A stretch of 46,400 bases of DNA from Acidobacteriota bacterium (GTDB taxonomy: Bacteria; Acidobacteriota; Terriglobia; Bryobacterales; Bryobacteraceae). Made by a program: the position numbers and the translations under genes. This document shows, piece by piece, positions 24,477-33,244 of this stretch (position 1 is its first letter; each line of letters begins with the position of its first letter). The stretch covers positions 1 to 46,400 of the forward strand of contig CANIVU010000066.1 in assembly GCA_947470805.1 (NCBI GenBank), written 5' to 3'. The notes beneath the pieces were generated by a model. It was not told the origin of the DNA. It saw only the letters and a list, made by a program, of their open reading frames with translations, and made no database searches.

Positions 24477-24926
24477 ATGGGAAAAGAGATTGTTTGTGTT
24501 GTGTCGTCGTGTGGCGGACATCTGACAGAGGTAAGGGAGTTTTTACCAGTTTTCAGGGATATCGAACACTACTACATTCTTAACGACGTGGTTCCGCTGG
24601 GCGACGACATGCTCAAGAGGACTTTTTTTGTGTCCCATTCGGAGAGAGACTGGAAAGTGTTTTTAAATCTGCTTGAGTTTTATCGAATTTTCAAGCGATA
24701 TCCGCCGACACTAATCTTGAGTACGGGTGCCGGTCCTGCAGTGCCAGCGGCTCTCGTTGGTATCGTCCTTGGCATACCGACGATTTTTGTTGAAAGCGTG
24801 TGCCGCGTGACCCGGCCATCTCTGAGTGGAAGGATAATGTATTTTCTTGCAGCTCACATGTATTATCAATGGCCTGCGCTACGTAAATACTTTCCTAAGG
24901 CAACTTACGGCGGTCCGATTTTATAG
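24477..24926 (+). CDS. PssD/Alg14-like glycosyltransferase subunit
   Basis: A protein of 149 aa. It starts IVCVVSSCGGHLTEV, the glycine-rich membrane-anchor/acceptor subunit motif of Alg14, PssD and Cps14F, and continues with LILSTGAGPAVPAALVG (about residues 80-96) and PTIFVESVCRVTRPS. These proteins dock the catalytic PssE/Alg13 subunit at the membrane, and the two halves together form one GT28/GT1-type enzyme. The catalytic partner is the next gene, 9 bp downstream. Length is normal. Confidence 0.88.
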   Translation: MGKEIVCVVSSCGGHLTEVREFLPVFRDIEHYYILNDVVPLGDDMLKRTFFVSHSERDWKVFLNLLEFYRIFKRYPPTLILSTGAGPAVPAALVGIVLGIPTIFVESVCRVTRPSLSGRIMYFLAAHMYYQWPALRKYFPKATYGGPIL

Positions 24927-24935
24927 GAGCAGTAT

Positions 24936-25442
24936 ATGATTTTTGTCACGGTTGGAAATGCAACTCAGCGATTCGACCGGCTATTGTTGGCCGTTTCCAA
25001 CTCCGTCGCACAGGGGGTATATGGAGGCGAGGAGGTGTTGGTTCAGGCCGGCAGCGCCTTCGACGTGTCAATGCCGGGCTGCCGAGTTGTGGGAGTTATG
25101 AGTCCGATTGAGTTCGGCAGAGTGATGCAAGAGGCGACGGCAGTAATATCTCACTGTGGAGCCGGTACAGTTTTGCATGCTATCAAGGCTGGTCATTGCC
25201 CTATTGTTATGCCCCGGTTGCCCCGATTGAGTGAGGGACTAGAAGACCAGTCAGACTTGCTTCGCGCGCTAGAATCGACCGGGCGAGTGATCGGGCTGAT
25301 GGATGGGCGCACTATGGAGTGGGCATGGACTGAGTTGCAGTCTAGGCGTCGAATTGGCACAACGGGCCTTGGTGCGCCGGCGATAGTGGACATGGTTGGG
25401 AACACTATTAGACAGATTGTTGCATCGAGATCCTTATCATGA
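24936..25442 (+). CDS. PssE/Alg13-like glycosyltransferase catalytic subunit
   Basis: A protein of 168 aa. MIFVTVGNATQRFDRLLLA is the Alg13/PssE start. The donor-binding C-terminal motif is AVISHCGAGTVLHAIKAGHCPIV (about residues 69-91, in blocks SHCGAGT and IKAGHCPIVMPR), followed by EDQSDLLRAL. It pairs with the upstream PssD-like subunit; such pairs in rhizobia and streptococci add glucuronosyl or galactosyl residues to a lipid-linked sugar. The preceding AGGAGCAGTAT gives a strong ribosome-binding site. The stop overlaps the next start (ATGA at 25439). Confidence 0.88.
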   Translation: MIFVTVGNATQRFDRLLLAVSNSVAQGVYGGEEVLVQAGSAFDVSMPGCRVVGVMSPIEFGRVMQEATAVISHCGAGTVLHAIKAGHCPIVMPRLPRLSEGLEDQSDLLRALESTGRVIGLMDGRTMEWAWTELQSRRRIGTTGLGAPAIVDMVGNTIRQIVASRSLS

Positions 25443-26461
25443 ACGTTGTGCAGTTTACTCGGAAGCCTGGAGTTGGACACTACAGTATCGAGGGGACGTT
25501 TTCAGCGATGCGCAGTGGCCTTCGTGGAGTGACTTCCCTGCGTGTTCTTTCATGTCCTTTTACGAGTCAGGGAGTCCTGGCGAGGATTCGCAATATCGAT
25601 TTTGCGAGAGCAAATCAAGGAGATGTGAATCATATTCTCGGTGATGTTCATTACTTAGCTCTAGGCACTAGAAAAGAGTCGACGATACTTACTATTCATG
25701 ATTGTGGATTCGCATATCATCGAAGTGCGATACGCAGATTGTTGCTGCGACTCTTTTGGTTACACTTGCCGGTTCGGCGCGTATCTAAGATAATTGCGAT
25801 CTCGGAGAAGACAAAGGAAGAGATCCTGAGCCTGACTCGCTTGGCACCGGAAAAGATCGTTGTCATTCCAGATTGTATCGATGATGCTTTCGTGGAAACT
25901 CCTAAGGAGTTCAACATTGTTAGACCGAAGATTCTACAGATCGGGACTCGGCCGAATAAAAACATAGTCCGATTGGCGGCGGCACTAAGAGGGCTATCAT
26001 GCGAGTTGCATATTGTTGGTAGAACCACTCCAGAAATAGAGAACGCAGTTAAAGAAAACGGAGTGCCACACCGGATCTCCGTCGGACTCAGTCAGGAGGA
26101 GCTTGTTAAGGCCTACGCAGAGTGTGATATTGTCGCATTTGCCTCAATCTACGAGGGATTTGGGATGCCAATAGTTGAGGGCCAGGCAACTGGTAGGGTA
26201 GTGCTGACGAGCGACATCGAGCCCATGAAGTGGGTAGCAGGCGGAGCGGCAATGCTTGTTGATCCATTTTCGGTCGATTCTATTCGAGGGGGTATTGAGC
26301 GGCTGTGCCGTGACGGAGCACTTCGGAGGCAATTGGTTGAGCGAGGGCGGGAGAACGTGAAGAGATATCGCACAGAGGTAATTGCCAAACTATATCTAGA
26401 AGTATATGAAAGTGTCTTCGCCGAGGTGCAGATGTTGTCCGGGAAAAGGGGCTCACTCTAA
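25439..26461 (+). CDS. Glycosyltransferase family 4 (mannosyltransferase-like)
   Basis: A protein of 340 aa. The N-terminal half includes DVHYLALGTRKESTILTIHDCGF. The hinge IIAISEKTKEEIL is typical of GT4 enzymes. The donor half has ILQIGTRPNKNIVRLAAAL (about residues 163-181) and the E-x7-E region FASIYEGFGMPIVEGQATG (about 232-250). The WbaZ/MtfA-like arrangement suggests a mannosyl- or similar hexosyltransferase, but specificity is not certain. It is translationally coupled to PssE by a 4-bp overlap and runs directly into asnB with no gap. Confidence 0.87.
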   Translation: MNVVQFTRKPGVGHYSIEGTFSAMRSGLRGVTSLRVLSCPFTSQGVLARIRNIDFARANQGDVNHILGDVHYLALGTRKESTILTIHDCGFAYHRSAIRRLLLRLFWLHLPVRRVSKIIAISEKTKEEILSLTRLAPEKIVVIPDCIDDAFVETPKEFNIVRPKILQIGTRPNKNIVRLAAALRGLSCELHIVGRTTPEIENAVKENGVPHRISVGLSQEELVKAYAECDIVAFASIYEGFGMPIVEGQATGRVVLTSDIEPMKWVAGGAAMLVDPFSVDSIRGGIERLCRDGALRRQLVERGRENVKRYRTEVIAKLYLEVYESVFAEVQMLSGKRGSL

Positions 26462-28327
26462 ATGTGTGGAATCGTTGGACTAGTGAGCAAGCGTGGCCGC
26501 AGGGATGTGCGGACTCTCATTGATTTGGGGGTTAAATCGCTTGGTCATCGCGGACCTGATTCGCAGGGGACGTGGATCACAAGCGTTGGAGATTGGGATA
26601 TTGCTCTTGGCCACACCAGGCTTTCAATTATTGATCTGTCTGAGGCCGGCCGACAGCCCATGAGGTCTGCATCTGGGAAACTGACTATTACTTTTAACGG
26701 CGAGATTTACAACTATGGAGAATTGCGGGACGAGTTGGCGCCTTCGTATCCGTTTCGTGGGCACTCCGACACTGAGACGATACTTGCCGGAAGTGAGTTA
26801 CACGGATTCGATTTCGTAAAACGGTTGCGAGGCATGTATGCATATGCCGTGTGGGATTCGCGAATTGACGTCCTACGATTGGCCCGTGACCCATTTGGGA
26901 TAAAACCGTTATATTACTTTAGTTCGGAAGACTGTTTTGTATTTGCGAGTGAACTACGCACAGTCATGCGGTTATGTGGTCATTTAAGACGCTTGAACCA
27001 CTCAGCTGTGACGATGTTCTTGGAGACGGGCTCCTGCGGCGAGATTCAGTCCATAGTGGATGGGATTCGCTCGGTTCCATCAGGACAGGAGTTGATTGTA
27101 AATGTGTCTGGAGAGAAGTTGATTGTGCTCAGCGTGAACGCAGCGCCAGTTTGGGCGTCTCCGACGACGCTTCCTAAGCGCCGTGAAGATGCGGTTGTCG
27201 AATTGGGCAATGTGATCCGAGACTCAGTCCGAAAGCATCTAGTGAGTGACGTTCCTGTTGGACTATTCTTGTCTGGGGGCATTGATTCGGGTGCCCTTTT
27301 GGCATTGATGCGGGATGTTGCGGCGGATCAGGTCCAGACCTTTACGGTATCCTTTGGGACGTCGGCACTGTCAGAAGGTAACGCGGCGCGTGAGATGGCT
27401 AAGTTGTGCGGTTCTGATCATCACGAAGTCGTTCTATCTGAAGAGGGGTTGCTCGCGGACCTGCCTGCCGTGCTAGGGGCAATGGATCAGCCAAGCGGCG
27501 ATGGTGTCAACAGCTATGTCGTATCCCAGGCGGTCCGTGGGTCGGGACTTAAGGTGGCCTTGTCCGGATTGGGTGGGGATGAGATTTTTTGTGGCTACCC
27601 CAGTTTCCGCCGACAGGTGGCGCTATCCAGATACGCGAGTGTGGGTGCCTTCACAGGTACTGTCGTTTCGGCCTTCAGAGATGCCATCGGATTTCGAGAT
27701 GTGCGTTGGGAGAAGATGGCGGATTTCTTGAAAACTGGAGGTCGCCCTGAAGGAGTATACGACATATCGAGGCGAATGTTTCCTTCCAGGGACGTCGAGC
27801 GACTGTTTGGGAGGGCGTTTCACGAAGATGTTGCGATGAAGGATTTACCCGACGATGCGATTAACGCTATTTCTTTCCTGGAAATCAGTAACTACATGCG
27901 TAATACACTCTTGCGGGATAGTGATGTCATGAGCATGGCGCACGCCTTGGAAGTCCGAGTTCCGTTCGTAGATGTAGAGGTGTGCCGATTTGTGCTGGCG
28001 ATGCCGGGGGCATGGAAGCTAAGTGACAACAGGCCCAAAAGTGTTTTGCTTGACGCCTTGGGCGGGCGGTTACCTGAATCGGTGTGGCGGCGGAAGAAGA
28101 TGGGGTTTACACTCCCTTTTGAGGAGTGGATGGTTGGACGTTTGAACGCGGAGATCAGCGCGACGTTTTCAGATGACGCTCTACTTGAGTCTTGTGGCTT
28201 GTCGCCGTTTGCCGTACGAGGGATTTGGAATGAATTCCTTCTTAACTCCCGGCGCTGGCGATGGAGCCGACCTTGGAGCCTGTTTGTATTCGCGAAGTGG
28301 TGTAAACAACACGGAGTTACAATTTGA
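26462..28327 (+). CDS. asnB: Glutamine-dependent amidotransferase, asparagine synthetase B type
   Basis: A protein of 621 aa, full length. Cys2 of MCGIVGLVS is the class II glutaminase nucleophile after Met removal. The glutaminase domain continues with GHRGPDSQGTW and FNGEIYNYGELRDEL. The synthetase domain has the PP-loop LSGGIDSGALLAL (about residues 267-279) and SGLGGDEIFCGYPSF. EVRVPFVDVEVCRFVL closes the active site. In EPS and O-antigen loci these enzymes (WbpS-like) amidate uronic acid sugars instead of aspartate. The UDP-HexNAc dehydrogenase upstream would provide such an acid. It could also be a plain asparagine synthetase carried in the operon. Confidence 0.88.
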   Translation: MCGIVGLVSKRGRRDVRTLIDLGVKSLGHRGPDSQGTWITSVGDWDIALGHTRLSIIDLSEAGRQPMRSASGKLTITFNGEIYNYGELRDELAPSYPFRGHSDTETILAGSELHGFDFVKRLRGMYAYAVWDSRIDVLRLARDPFGIKPLYYFSSEDCFVFASELRTVMRLCGHLRRLNHSAVTMFLETGSCGEIQSIVDGIRSVPSGQELIVNVSGEKLIVLSVNAAPVWASPTTLPKRREDAVVELGNVIRDSVRKHLVSDVPVGLFLSGGIDSGALLALMRDVAADQVQTFTVSFGTSALSEGNAAREMAKLCGSDHHEVVLSEEGLLADLPAVLGAMDQPSGDGVNSYVVSQAVRGSGLKVALSGLGGDEIFCGYPSFRRQVALSRYASVGAFTGTVVSAFRDAIGFRDVRWEKMADFLKTGGRPEGVYDISRRMFPSRDVERLFGRAFHEDVAMKDLPDDAINAISFLEISNYMRNTLLRDSDVMSMAHALEVRVPFVDVEVCRFVLAMPGAWKLSDNRPKSVLLDALGGRLPESVWRRKKMGFTLPFEEWMVGRLNAEISATFSDDALLESCGLSPFAVRGIWNEFLLNSRRWRWSRPWSLFVFAKWCKQHGVTI

Positions 28328-30090
28328 GAATTCTTGGAATAAATGCCTACCATGGCGATTCTTCGGCGGCGTGCGTTTCCGAAGGGCAGTTGATTTCGGC
28401 TGTTGAGGAAGAGCGATTTAATCGAGTCAAGCACTGGGCTGGCCTGCCGGTTACGGCGGCGCGGGCCTGTCTTGGTGATGGACAGGCCGAACATGTCGCT
28501 ATTTCTCGTGATCCGAAGGCAAAGGCGTTTGAGAAACTCCTTCGGACATTGCGGCGTCCCGGCGATTGGTCGAGGCTCTTTGCGCGGGTTCAGAATTCCG
28601 CTGCAATTCTTCGTGTCGAGGATGCCCTAAGAGAGGCCGGGTTGGCAAGCAGTGAAACAAAAGTCCATCTCGTGGAGCATCACCGTTCTCATCTCGCCAG
28701 CGCCTTCTTCTGCTCTCCATTTGATGATGCCGCAGTAGTCAGTGTGGATGGATTTGGCGACTTTTCGAGTGTTATGTGGGGCGTTGGAAGTGGGAATAGG
28801 ATTGATGTCAAAGGCGGCGTAGAGTTCCCCCACTCCCTGGGATTGTTTTATACGGCATTTACACAGTTTCTTGGATTTCCGAAGTATGGAGATGAGTACA
28901 AGATGATGGGGCTTGCAGCGTATGGCGAGCCTCGATTCATTGAGGAAGTGAGAGATGTAGTGAAGACTGTCGACGGTCAGATAGTCCTTAATTTAGATTA
29001 TTTTTGTCATCACACTGTTGGCGTCGAGATGACTTGGGAAGGAGGGGAGCCCGGTCTAGGGAACGTGTACTCGGACTTGATGCTTCAGCGGTTCGGGACT
29101 GCCCGGGTTTATCGAAGCGAGATCGAGAAGAAGCACAGAGATATTGCGGCTTCAGTGCAGTTTGTATTGGAAGAGAACTACTTTGCTCTTTTGAATTATG
29201 TCCAGAAGCAGACGGGGAAAACGCGACTTTGTCTAGCGGGCGGAGTTGCGCTGAATTGTGCCGCGAATGGAAAGCTATTCGACAGGACAGCGTTCCGAGA
29301 TGTATACATTCAACCCGCATCCCACGACGCCGGCACGTCCATTGGAGCGGCGCTTTACGTGCAGCACCAAATTCTTGGGTTGCCGCGGTCGTATGTGATG
29401 AAGCATGTGTATTACGGAGATGAATCGAGTCCGTCGGATATCGAGAAGGTGCTGTTGGCCACGGGTACGACTCAGCAGCGATATGATGATGAAGATGGAT
29501 TGGTGGCGGCTACTGCTTCGGCTATTGCCGAGGGAAAGATTGTCGGTTGGTTTCAGGGACGAATGGAGTTTGGGCCGCGCGCGTTAGGCGGCCGGAGCAT
29601 CTTGGCGGATCCTCGAAGACATGATATTAAAGAGACATTGAACGTTCGCATAAAATTTCGGGAGCCTTTTAGGCCGTTCTGCCCGTCAATCCTTCGCGAG
29701 GAGAGCCGTAATTGGTTCGAAACGGATTATGAATCGCCGTTCATGGTGATGGCGTTCCCAATCAAGAAGGAAAAGCGGGACTTGATTCCGTCCGTCGTTC
29801 ATGCGGATGGGACAGGGCGGCTCCAGACAGTTGATAAGGATGTGAATCCGCTTTACTGGAAGCTGATCCGCAAGTTCGGTGACCTGACCGGAGTTCCAAT
29901 CTTGATCAATACCTCATTCAACGAGAATGAGCCTATTGTGCGTACTCCAGAGGAGGCGTTGGATTGTTTCTTGCGGACCCAGATGGACATGCTGGTAGTG
30001 GGACCGTTTATTCTTCGAAAGTCGGAAAACATCCATGTGAAGCCTTCTGAGAAGGTGGTTGAGAGTGCAGGGTCCACTTTCCGCGGTTGA
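28324..30090 (+). CDS. Carbamoyltransferase, NodU/CmcH/TobZ family
   Basis: A protein of 588 aa with a TTG start overlapping the asnB stop by 4 bp. The Kae1-like N-terminal domain begins ILGINAYHGDSSAACV, with EEERFNRVKH and HHRSHLASAFFCSPFDDAAVVSVDGFGD in blocks (metal-binding His residues, about 120-124). GGVALNCAANGKLFDRTAF and PASHDAGTSIGAAL follow. The C-terminal YrdC-like domain carries GRMEFGPRALGGRSILADPR (about 415-434). The family transfers a carbamoyl group from carbamoyl phosphate, through carbamoyl-AMP, to a sugar hydroxyl. It probably carbamoylates an EPS sugar. The ATP and carbamoyl-phosphate motifs all appear intact. Confidence 0.9.
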   Translation: MRILGINAYHGDSSAACVSEGQLISAVEEERFNRVKHWAGLPVTAARACLGDGQAEHVAISRDPKAKAFEKLLRTLRRPGDWSRLFARVQNSAAILRVEDALREAGLASSETKVHLVEHHRSHLASAFFCSPFDDAAVVSVDGFGDFSSVMWGVGSGNRIDVKGGVEFPHSLGLFYTAFTQFLGFPKYGDEYKMMGLAAYGEPRFIEEVRDVVKTVDGQIVLNLDYFCHHTVGVEMTWEGGEPGLGNVYSDLMLQRFGTARVYRSEIEKKHRDIAASVQFVLEENYFALLNYVQKQTGKTRLCLAGGVALNCAANGKLFDRTAFRDVYIQPASHDAGTSIGAALYVQHQILGLPRSYVMKHVYYGDESSPSDIEKVLLATGTTQQRYDDEDGLVAATASAIAEGKIVGWFQGRMEFGPRALGGRSILADPRRHDIKETLNVRIKFREPFRPFCPSILREESRNWFETDYESPFMVMAFPIKKEKRDLIPSVVHADGTGRLQTVDKDVNPLYWKLIRKFGDLTGVPILINTSFNENEPIVRTPEEALDCFLRTQMDMLVVGPFILRKSENIHVKPSEKVVESAGSTFRG

Positions 30091-31811
30091 TGCCGCTGGG
30101 TTTTTCAGTAATGTTTCTTAGCGAATCTGAATTCCGCCGGATTTCTGAAAGCCGGTTACAGATTGTTTGTAGCGGGGCGCATGGTGATGCAGCGCCAATG
30201 ACTGCCGGGCAGGCGTTGCAGATGGGCAATCAACTGCTGGAGGAGTTGGGGATTGCGACGCCGGAGCGGTTGGTTCTTCTATTGCTCCCCCATAGTGTGG
30301 AACTTTTCTGTCTCCATCTGGCGTTAGCGTTTCGAGGACAGGTTCCGGCCATCCTGCCATGGCCAACAAGTCGCATCGATGCCGCGAAGTACCAGCGGAA
30401 CCTGATTCATCAACTCCGGGGCTTGCCAGCGGCGCGCCTGATAACGCTTCCGACGCTGGCGGAGAATTTAGGGCGATTCCTGGGGTTTCCGGTTTCGGGG
30501 GTGCGCGGTTCGGCTTTGGAGCGGTTCGAGACCGGGTTCGCAGAGAAGTTCGACGGCCCGGCTGACTTGCCGGAGACACAAGCTGCCCAACGAACGGGCA
30601 TTCTGCCGGATGATGCGTTGTTCCTACAGTTTTCCGGGGGAACGACGGGCATGCAGAAATGTGTGGTGGTGACAGACGGGCTACTTCGAAGTCAACTGGA
30701 TCGCCTGCAAAGGACGCTTCAGTTCTCCGAGCGAGATACTGTTGTGTCCTGGTTGCCGCTTTACCATGACATGGGGTTGATTGCCTGTTTATGGCTACCG
30801 ATCTGGTGCGGCGCGACGGGGGTGCACATCGCCGCTGCGGACTGGTTGCTTGCTCCGGAGAAGTTGTTCTCGTTAGTGGAAGAGCATCATGGTACGTTCT
30901 GCTGGTTGCCGAACTTTGCCTTCTCCTACCTGGCGCAGCGAAAACGTGGGATGCGAGGGGCTTGGAATCTTGGGTTGATGCGTGCCTGGATCAGCTGTTC
31001 CGAGCCGGTTCGAGAACGGTCGCTTCGTGAGTTTGTGGATGCATTCGGCGAGTGGGGCGTGACGGAGGGGCAGGTACAAAGCAGCTATGCGATGGCGGAG
31101 ACTGTCTTTGCCGTTTCGCAGTCCCGCCTAGGATCGGCTCCCCGGGTTATCGTTCGGGAGTCGGTGCAGGCAAGCGGAGAGGGCGCGGGGCGACTTGCGT
31201 TCAGTATGCCTGGAAATACGTTCGTGTCGTCCGGCAGTTTGCTGTCGGACACGAGTGTTCGCATTGTGGATGGGACGGGTATGGTTTGCGGTGCAGGCGT
31301 GGCGGGTGAAATTGAGTTACGGAGTTCGTCGTTGTTCTCCGGGTACTGGGGCGCAAATGGTTTCCAGACGGAATGTTTTACCGGGGATGGCTGGTATAAG
31401 ACCGGCGACTATGGCTTTGTCGATGATGGCGAATTGTACGTTGTAGGGCGATTCAAGGACCTGATTATTGTTGGTGGTCAGAACGTGTTTCCGGAGGATG
31501 TGGAATCCATTGTGAACGAGGTGGAGGGTGTTTATCCGGGGCGTGTGGTGGCGTTCGCGATGGAGGATGAGATTTACGGGACGCAATCGATCGCGGTGAT
31601 TGCGGAGACGAAGGGGAATGCGGCTCTGAGTCCAGCGGCGCTGGAAAAGGAGATTCGCAGCCGTGTTCTGACGGGCATTGGTGTCGCTCCCCGGTATGTG
31701 AAGGCTGTGCCGGACCGGTGGATTGTAAAGAGTACCGCCGGAAAGATATCCCGGAAAGAAACTCGTGAGAAGTTTGTGAGCGAATTGAATGAGATGAAGG
31801 GTAAGGTATAG
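30090..31811 (+). CDS. Fatty acyl-AMP ligase-like adenylating enzyme (DltA-position)
   Basis: A protein of 573 aa from the ATG at 30090, whose A is the last base of the upstream stop. The core adenylation motifs are present: phosphate loop LQFSGGTTGMQKCVVV (about residues 175-190), SWLPLYHDMGLIACLW typical of fatty acyl-AMP ligases, SSYAMAETVFAVSQS, hinge WYKTGDYGFVDDGELYVVGR, GGQNVFPEDVE and the C-terminal catalytic lysine in STAGKISRKETR. FAALs activate an acyl chain as acyl-AMP and load an acyl carrier protein. The carrier gene follows 7 bp downstream, then SGNH and MBOAT genes. The chain could be a fatty acid or another small acyl group; its identity is not readable. Confidence 0.85.
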   Translation: MPLGFSVMFLSESEFRRISESRLQIVCSGAHGDAAPMTAGQALQMGNQLLEELGIATPERLVLLLLPHSVELFCLHLALAFRGQVPAILPWPTSRIDAAKYQRNLIHQLRGLPAARLITLPTLAENLGRFLGFPVSGVRGSALERFETGFAEKFDGPADLPETQAAQRTGILPDDALFLQFSGGTTGMQKCVVVTDGLLRSQLDRLQRTLQFSERDTVVSWLPLYHDMGLIACLWLPIWCGATGVHIAAADWLLAPEKLFSLVEEHHGTFCWLPNFAFSYLAQRKRGMRGAWNLGLMRAWISCSEPVRERSLREFVDAFGEWGVTEGQVQSSYAMAETVFAVSQSRLGSAPRVIVRESVQASGEGAGRLAFSMPGNTFVSSGSLLSDTSVRIVDGTGMVCGAGVAGEIELRSSSLFSGYWGANGFQTECFTGDGWYKTGDYGFVDDGELYVVGRFKDLIIVGGQNVFPEDVESIVNEVEGVYPGRVVAFAMEDEIYGTQSIAVIAETKGNAALSPAALEKEIRSRVLTGIGVAPRYVKAVPDRWIVKSTAGKISRKETREKFVSELNEMKGKV

Positions 31812-31818
31812 GGAGTTT

Positions 31819-32064
31819 ATGACTAGTGCGGATATCTTAGCGGCGGTGCGTGCGGTGGTGAACGAGTGTATCGGACGACAGGTGGGAGATGAAGAGTCGC
31901 TGGTGTCCTCCGGTCTCATTGATTCTCTCATGATCTTGCGACTGATCTCGGAGATCGAGCTGAAACTGGATGCGCATATTGAGACTGCGACCATTCAGCC
32001 GGACGACTTCGATACGATCGCTCTCGCCGTTGAGACGGTGGAGCGTACGATTCAGAGCGCGTAG
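31819..32064 (+). CDS. Acyl carrier protein
   Basis: A protein of 81 aa with a good AGGGAG ribosome-binding site. The 4'-phosphopantetheine attachment serine lies in SGLIDSLMILRLISEIE (Ser about residue 36, motif DSL). The upstream helix DILAAVRAVVNECIG and the last helix around DFDTIALAVETVER complete the four-helix fold. It is dedicated to the acylation set, comparable to DltC, since it lies between the acyl-AMP ligase and the SGNH gene (3-bp gap). No phosphopantetheinyl transferase is in the window. Confidence 0.87.
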   Translation: MTSADILAAVRAVVNECIGRQVGDEESLVSSGLIDSLMILRLISEIELKLDAHIETATIQPDDFDTIALAVETVERTIQSA

Positions 32065-32067
32065 GGG

Positions 32068-33225
32068 ATGCGGCGAGAGTTTGCCACTCTGGGGATCTGT
32101 GCTGTATTTGCCGCTGTGATACTGCACGGGCATGTTTTTGGGGCGGTTGCCAAAGTTCTCACGACTGTGTTTGGCGGGGGGGATGAGGCTGCGGCACTTA
32201 AGCTGTATGCGCAGGACCGGAGGACCCAAGAGGTGAGTAACGGGGCTGACCCGTTGCCGAGCTTGCAAGATGTTGTAGTGCATTGGGCAAGCGAGAAGGC
32301 GGAGCGGCGGCTCGTGGTGATGGGGAACTCCCAGACATACGCAGTGATTCTGGCTCCGGGCGAGCGTGATCCTGGGGTGCCCGTACAGACTTATGTAGAT
32401 CTTGTAGGCAGTCGGATCGGTACGGCAGGCAAGGCGAACGTTTATCGGCTTTCCGCGCCAAATCTGAGTTACGCCGAGGCGTTATGGTACGTGACGTATC
32501 TATCGCTGGTTGCACCGGTGAAGCCGACGGATCTGGTGCTGCAGTTGAATTATGAGTCGTTCCGGAAGTCTGGGATCCGGGACGGAATGCTGGGCCTGTT
32601 GCGCGATCCTGCGTTTGCGAGGGCGGCGGCGGAGACGGCTCGGAGTGCAACGCCGTTTGGCGCAGCGTTCGAGCAGGCCATCAAGCGATACCGGGAACTG
32701 GAGGGGAAGTCCGGGCCGACGGGGGACGCGAAAGCGAGCGCTCCGGCTGGTTTTGGAGAGATTGCCGAGGTTGCGATTCGCAAGAAGATGGACGCGGTAG
32801 GAATTGGGACTGAGAAGCACACCGCGAAGGCGGAGTTTCTGAACGTGCTCTATTTGTTGAGGGTTCATGTTTTGAGGATTACGCCGACAACGCCGCGACC
32901 GCTGGCGGGCGCGGCGTACGAAGGCAGCGTGAGTGCACTGGATGAAGTTGCCACAAGATGCCGGGCGGCTGGGATTACTGTGCGCTTGTTCCTGGCGCCA
33001 CAGAATCCCGGTGCGCGGATGTGGCGTACGGAAGCGGACAGGGACCGTTACCGTGGCGCTGCACAATCGCTGTCGAGCAAGTTCGGGCTTCGCCTGGTGG
33101 ATTTAGAAAACAAGGTGCCGGCGGAGCAGTGGGGCGTGTGGATTGATGGGCCGGACCCGATTCATTTCGGGCTAAAGGGACATGAAACGATGGCTGCGGC
33201 GATGTTGAGTTCCGGCTTGTTCTAA
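32068..33225 (+). CDS. Membrane-anchored SGNH-hydrolase-like protein (DltD/AlgX-like role)
   Basis: A protein of 385 aa. One N-terminal membrane segment (LGICAVFAAVILHGHVFGAV, about residues 8-27) leaves the rest periplasmic. The nucleophile block is LVVMGNSQTYAVIL (about residues 88-101, Ser in GNSQ), a variant of the GDS motif. The C-terminal Asp-x-x-His pair is in GPDPIHFGLKGHETMA (about 365-380). These form the Ser-His-Asp triad of SGNH esterases and acyltransferases. Together with the downstream MBOAT protein it probably moves the acyl group from the membrane carrier to the polysaccharide. It is not close enough to DltD or AlgX to name. The start ATG overlaps its own GGGG ribosome-binding region. 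Confidence 0.72.
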   Translation: MRREFATLGICAVFAAVILHGHVFGAVAKVLTTVFGGGDEAAALKLYAQDRRTQEVSNGADPLPSLQDVVVHWASEKAERRLVVMGNSQTYAVILAPGERDPGVPVQTYVDLVGSRIGTAGKANVYRLSAPNLSYAEALWYVTYLSLVAPVKPTDLVLQLNYESFRKSGIRDGMLGLLRDPAFARAAAETARSATPFGAAFEQAIKRYRELEGKSGPTGDAKASAPAGFGEIAEVAIRKKMDAVGIGTEKHTAKAEFLNVLYLLRVHVLRITPTTPRPLAGAAYEGSVSALDEVATRCRAAGITVRLFLAPQNPGARMWRTEADRDRYRGAAQSLSSKFGLRLVDLENKVPAEQWGVWIDGPDPIHFGLKGHETMAAAMLSSGLF

Positions 33226-33244
33226 CGGAACGGGCGAGTAGACG

